A stretch of DNA of 64,000 nucleotides, taken from Pipra filicauda (Eukaryota > Chordata > Aves > Passeriformes > Pipridae). Of this stretch, positions 60,966 to 64,000 are shown piece by piece; within the stretch, counting starts at the first letter, position 1, and the number at the start of each line of letters is the position of its first letter. The stretch covers positions 2,364,756-2,428,755 of the forward strand of contig NW_024104292.1 of the NCBI RefSeq assembly GCF_003945595.2, written 5' to 3'. A model generated the notes under the pieces. That model ran no database searches and had not been told where the DNA came from. It saw only the letters and a program-made list of their open reading frames with translations. The position numbers and the translations under genes were made by a program.

Positions 60966-63246
60966 CGTTAAAATAAAGTATATTTTTAGCCAGAGCCAGT
61001 TTCAGTGAAAATATATGGGGGATGGGTGTGGGGTGCGTGAATGAAGGGGAAGGCACCACATGACTCTGAGCACACCTATCATATGCCTAAGCAATTATCT
61101 CCCCTCTTAATCAGGATGGTTGTGAAAATATGACCAGTGGGAATCTCAGAAGTTCATATAGAAGACAAAGAACACGAACTCTGAATATTATTGCTTCTTT
61201 TTTAAATAAGTTGTATAATTTTTATGTTACTCAGGACATGAGGCCCAGTGTCTGGTTTTGAAACATTTGCGGTTAATATTGGTATGTTTAATGCCTTTTC
61301 TGAAAAGTAAAAGCTATGCCATTGCTCTCCATGGAAAGTTAGATCTCAAAGATGTGATTTGCTTGACACTATTTTTCCCCCCATGCAAATAAAAGGAACA
61401 AGAAACACTTGAAAAAGCAAGAACTGTGCTGTGCTCCATGTTCAGAGGTGCTTGTTTCAGCTCTTTTATGAAATCTTGTTAAGACCAGTAGGTCTTATAA
61501 ATTCTAATGAGACACATATGTGAAACATATATAAAGACATTGCACATCTTGCAAAATATTTGTTATATAAAGAACCCAATCACGTGAAGTAATTTTTCAA
61601 AGCAGAGGTAAGTCCTAGGAGAAGACTGAAAAAAATCAACAATTACAGATCATAATCCTAGCAGGGCTTGTTGCTAGTTCCTGTGAGTCAAAAACACAAA
61701 TATGTGTTCCACCTTCAAGTTATTTTCACAGACATAAATGGGTAAGATTAAATATCACCTGTCATTAATCTAGTGTCCTGACATGACAGAATCACCATTA
61801 CTCCCAGTAAATGTGAGATGATGCTTACAGATTAGAAACATTAGAAGCACATATTTTTACAACCAAAAATTACGAGCAATTATTGCGAGAGTTGTAACAA
61901 CAAGTTCTGAAAACTGACATGTGAAACTAGGGAGCTGTCTTTCCAGTCCTAACTTACCCGCTAGGAAAACAGAAATGCAAAGATTAAGCTCTTTCAAAGA
62001 CACTAGCTTGTTTTTCTTCAAGCCACTTTATTATCTCACTGAAACATAATCTTAAAAATCCTTGCGGTGAAAAGCCGTGTCCTGAAAAGACTATTAATTG
62101 TATTTAACATTTGAAAGTCCTATTCTGACACTGTTCTTAATTTTACAGGTAGGCTCACTAATACTGCTTTACTTACTAATTAACAGACAGCATTTTATTT
62201 GATGTGGGGGATAAATTACCTGGGGTATCTTGGGATTATTAGGAAAGGTCTGACAACTTCCATAGCTCTAAGAAACATTAACTTCCTTCCAGGTCTGAGT
62301 TGACTGTGCATGTCCCTTCAGCGTGAATGCAAACTGACAAAGGAGCACTGTGACACAGAGCTACCTGATGTGCGTGTGCCCTTGCCCTGCCGTCATGTAT
62401 TTGTTCAAGCACATCTGGACTGCTGAAGGCTGGCAGCCTGGCTTTAATGTTCCCATGGCTGTGTCAGAATCCACAAGCTGTGGAAGGCCTTTGCATTTTA
62501 AGAATGATTATGTTTGAAGTTTAGTGCATGTACAAAAATGGTGAGAGCACTGCCTTTTCCCAAGAGTGACAGCAGGCAGCTGTTCCACTAACATCTCCAA
62601 GAGTTAGTTAGTCTCTGTTTTAGCCTTATGAAACCCTGTTAGTTCAGACCTTTTGACAGCCAAGGGGAGCAGATGTGAGTTGTATCAAAGTAGTAGTCGT
62701 GGTAGCATCTTGCTAATTCCATCCAAAAACTAGTCCTTTAAATCGCAATAGGTAGGTAGTTCACAGTTAAAAAATAACCTTTTTTTTTAACTTGCAATGT
62801 AAGTTGCTGCAAGGCTGCTTCTCAGCCCAGTGACCTAGTTAATCATGTGTTCTATTTACTTTATAAAATTACAAGATTCATCTGTCCTAACTGAAGTAAT
62901 TCAAATTAATGTTTCTAGGTTGAGACTGATCACTCTAGGCTTCTTTTATGATCAGTAAAAGGGAGTGAGGTTCATCTGATGTCTTGAAACTATTTCCTGT
63001 GCGATGAGTTTGTGGAGATGCTACCCTTCAGCCCTTCTATTGACATGTTTTCAGTGATCAGGGAAAACCACTGTTTCTTGAAAAGTGTTTTAATTTCCAT
63101 TACTTGCTACTTATACCTCAAAAAGTATAATGCATTTGTATAAGCCATCTAACAGAAAACACAGAGATCTCACTCAGAAACCTCCCATTTACAGAGATGG
63201 AAGACATAATTCCTTTCCTCTGTCCCAGTCACCATCAAACACGTAT
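60966..63246. other. Non-coding AT-rich stretch
   Basis: No gene, RNA gene or recognisable repeat. Confidence 0.5.
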
Positions 63247-63608
63247 AATCACAGAATGGTTTGGGTTGGAAGGGACCTTAAAGATCACCTAGTTTCAACC
63301 CCACTGCCATGGGCCCAGTCAACTTTCACTAGACTACGTTGCTCAAAGCCCCATCCAAACTGGCCTTCAACACTTCCAGGGAGGGTGCATCAACAATTTC
63401 TCTGGCAACCTCTTTCAGTGTCTCACCATCCTCACAGTGAAGAATTTCTTCCTAATATCTAATCTAAACCTACTCTCTTTGGGTTCGAAGCCATTTTCCC
63501 CTTGTCCTGTCACTGCATGCCCTCTCCAACTCTTTTGTAGTGACTTTCAGGTACTGGAAGGCTCTTCTAGGGTTTTCCTGGAGCCTTCTCTTCTCCAGGC
63601 TGAACTCT
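63247..63608 (-). mobile_element. CR1 LINE 3' end, minus strand, about 360 bp
   Basis: Starts 'aatcacagaatggtttgggt' and 'tggaagggaccttaaagatc', then 'cgttgctcaaagccccatcc', 'gaatttcttcctaatatcta', 'ccccttgtcctgtcactgca', 'tcaggtactggaaggctctt' and 'ggagccttctcttctccagg' with 'ctgaac'. This is the 3' UTR plus the end of ORF2 in the usual order. The octamer tail is reduced to one diverged unit. 5' truncated; no intact frame. Confidence 0.95.
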
Positions 63609-64000
63609 CAGCATGTCATAAGCTGGGAGATGGATGACAGGGTGATACCCACCAGCACCAGTAAGCTGCTTCCTGAGGCTCACCAGAGCTGAGCTGCTGG
63701 AGACCAGAGTACAGCTTCACCAGGTGGCACAGCAAGGAGAGCAAGCTGGGAGAGACATGCTGTCTCTGGAAATGTAAAGGATATCAAACCAAGACCCATA
63801 ACACTATAGCTCAGAAGCTGAGCATAGGTTTTATACCTTCCAGGTAGAGGAGCACCACACCAGGGTAGAATCCTCAAAGGATTAAAGAGCAGTCAGTGAA
63901 CAGAATTTTTATATGGTCTAGAACACATAAAGGAAATAATAGGGTAAAGAATCAGAATTTCTTCAAAGTGTGCTCAGTCAGTAAAAAGCTTGGTAAAGCT
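63609..64000. other. Non-coding tail of the window
   Basis: CR1 similarity stops at about 63608. A moderately GC-richer stretch to about 63780 is unrecognised and the last 200 bases are AT-rich. Confidence 0.45.

Overview
The window is 64 kb of AT-rich vertebrate DNA, almost certainly from a bird. I see no protein-coding host gene, no rRNA or tRNA gene and no CRISPR array. The evidence for a bird is the set of CR1 (chicken repeat 1) LINE copies, some ending in the CR1 octamer tail (CATAGAAT on the + strand for minus-strand copies), and retroviral LTRs with the avian-type terminus TGTCATGGTTT or TGTAGTGGGTTGACC. Copies this diverse and the low overall repeat load suggest a neoavian, possibly songbird, genome; that last step is inference. 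The sequence is either intergenic (gene-desert-like) or part of a very large intron, and nothing in it decides which.

Layout. 1-11.9 kb: unique AT-rich DNA with two old MIR-like SINE remnants, and a strong 25-bp palindrome at 11.1 kb. 11.95-12.9 kb: a 570-bp solo LTR with a perfect 5-bp target duplication, followed by an unexplained GC-richer block. 12.9-30.0 kb: unique DNA with two perfect tandem duplications, a double E-box palindrome and two stretches (22.9-23.6 and 24.4-24.7 kb) that read like conserved non-coding regulatory DNA. 30.06-33.2 kb: a CR1 3' end and a 1,285-bp solo LTR with a perfect 5-bp target duplication. 33.2-49.2 kb: unique DNA with GC-richer patches, chance-looking ORFs and a few ancient SINE remnants. 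49.3-51.2 kb: a repeat cluster (a + strand CR1; a minus-strand CR1 split by a nested LTR; an ancient CR1/L3-like relic). 57.15-58.49 kb: the most interesting element, a CR1 whose 3' part lies on the minus strand and whose 5' part is inverted onto the + strand. 58.5-64 kb: unique DNA, ancient SINE tails and one more minus-strand CR1.

How it works together. The only recognisable protein-coding remains are CR1 ORF2 (reverse transcriptase) fragments; none is complete. The long LTRs are solo, with no gag, pol or env between paired LTRs. The other open frames are short, mostly on top of GC-richer patches or LTRs, and have no recognisable domain. I found no convincing new gene system. The best leads are the 5'-inverted CR1, the p53-family-like palindrome and the conserved-element-like stretches.
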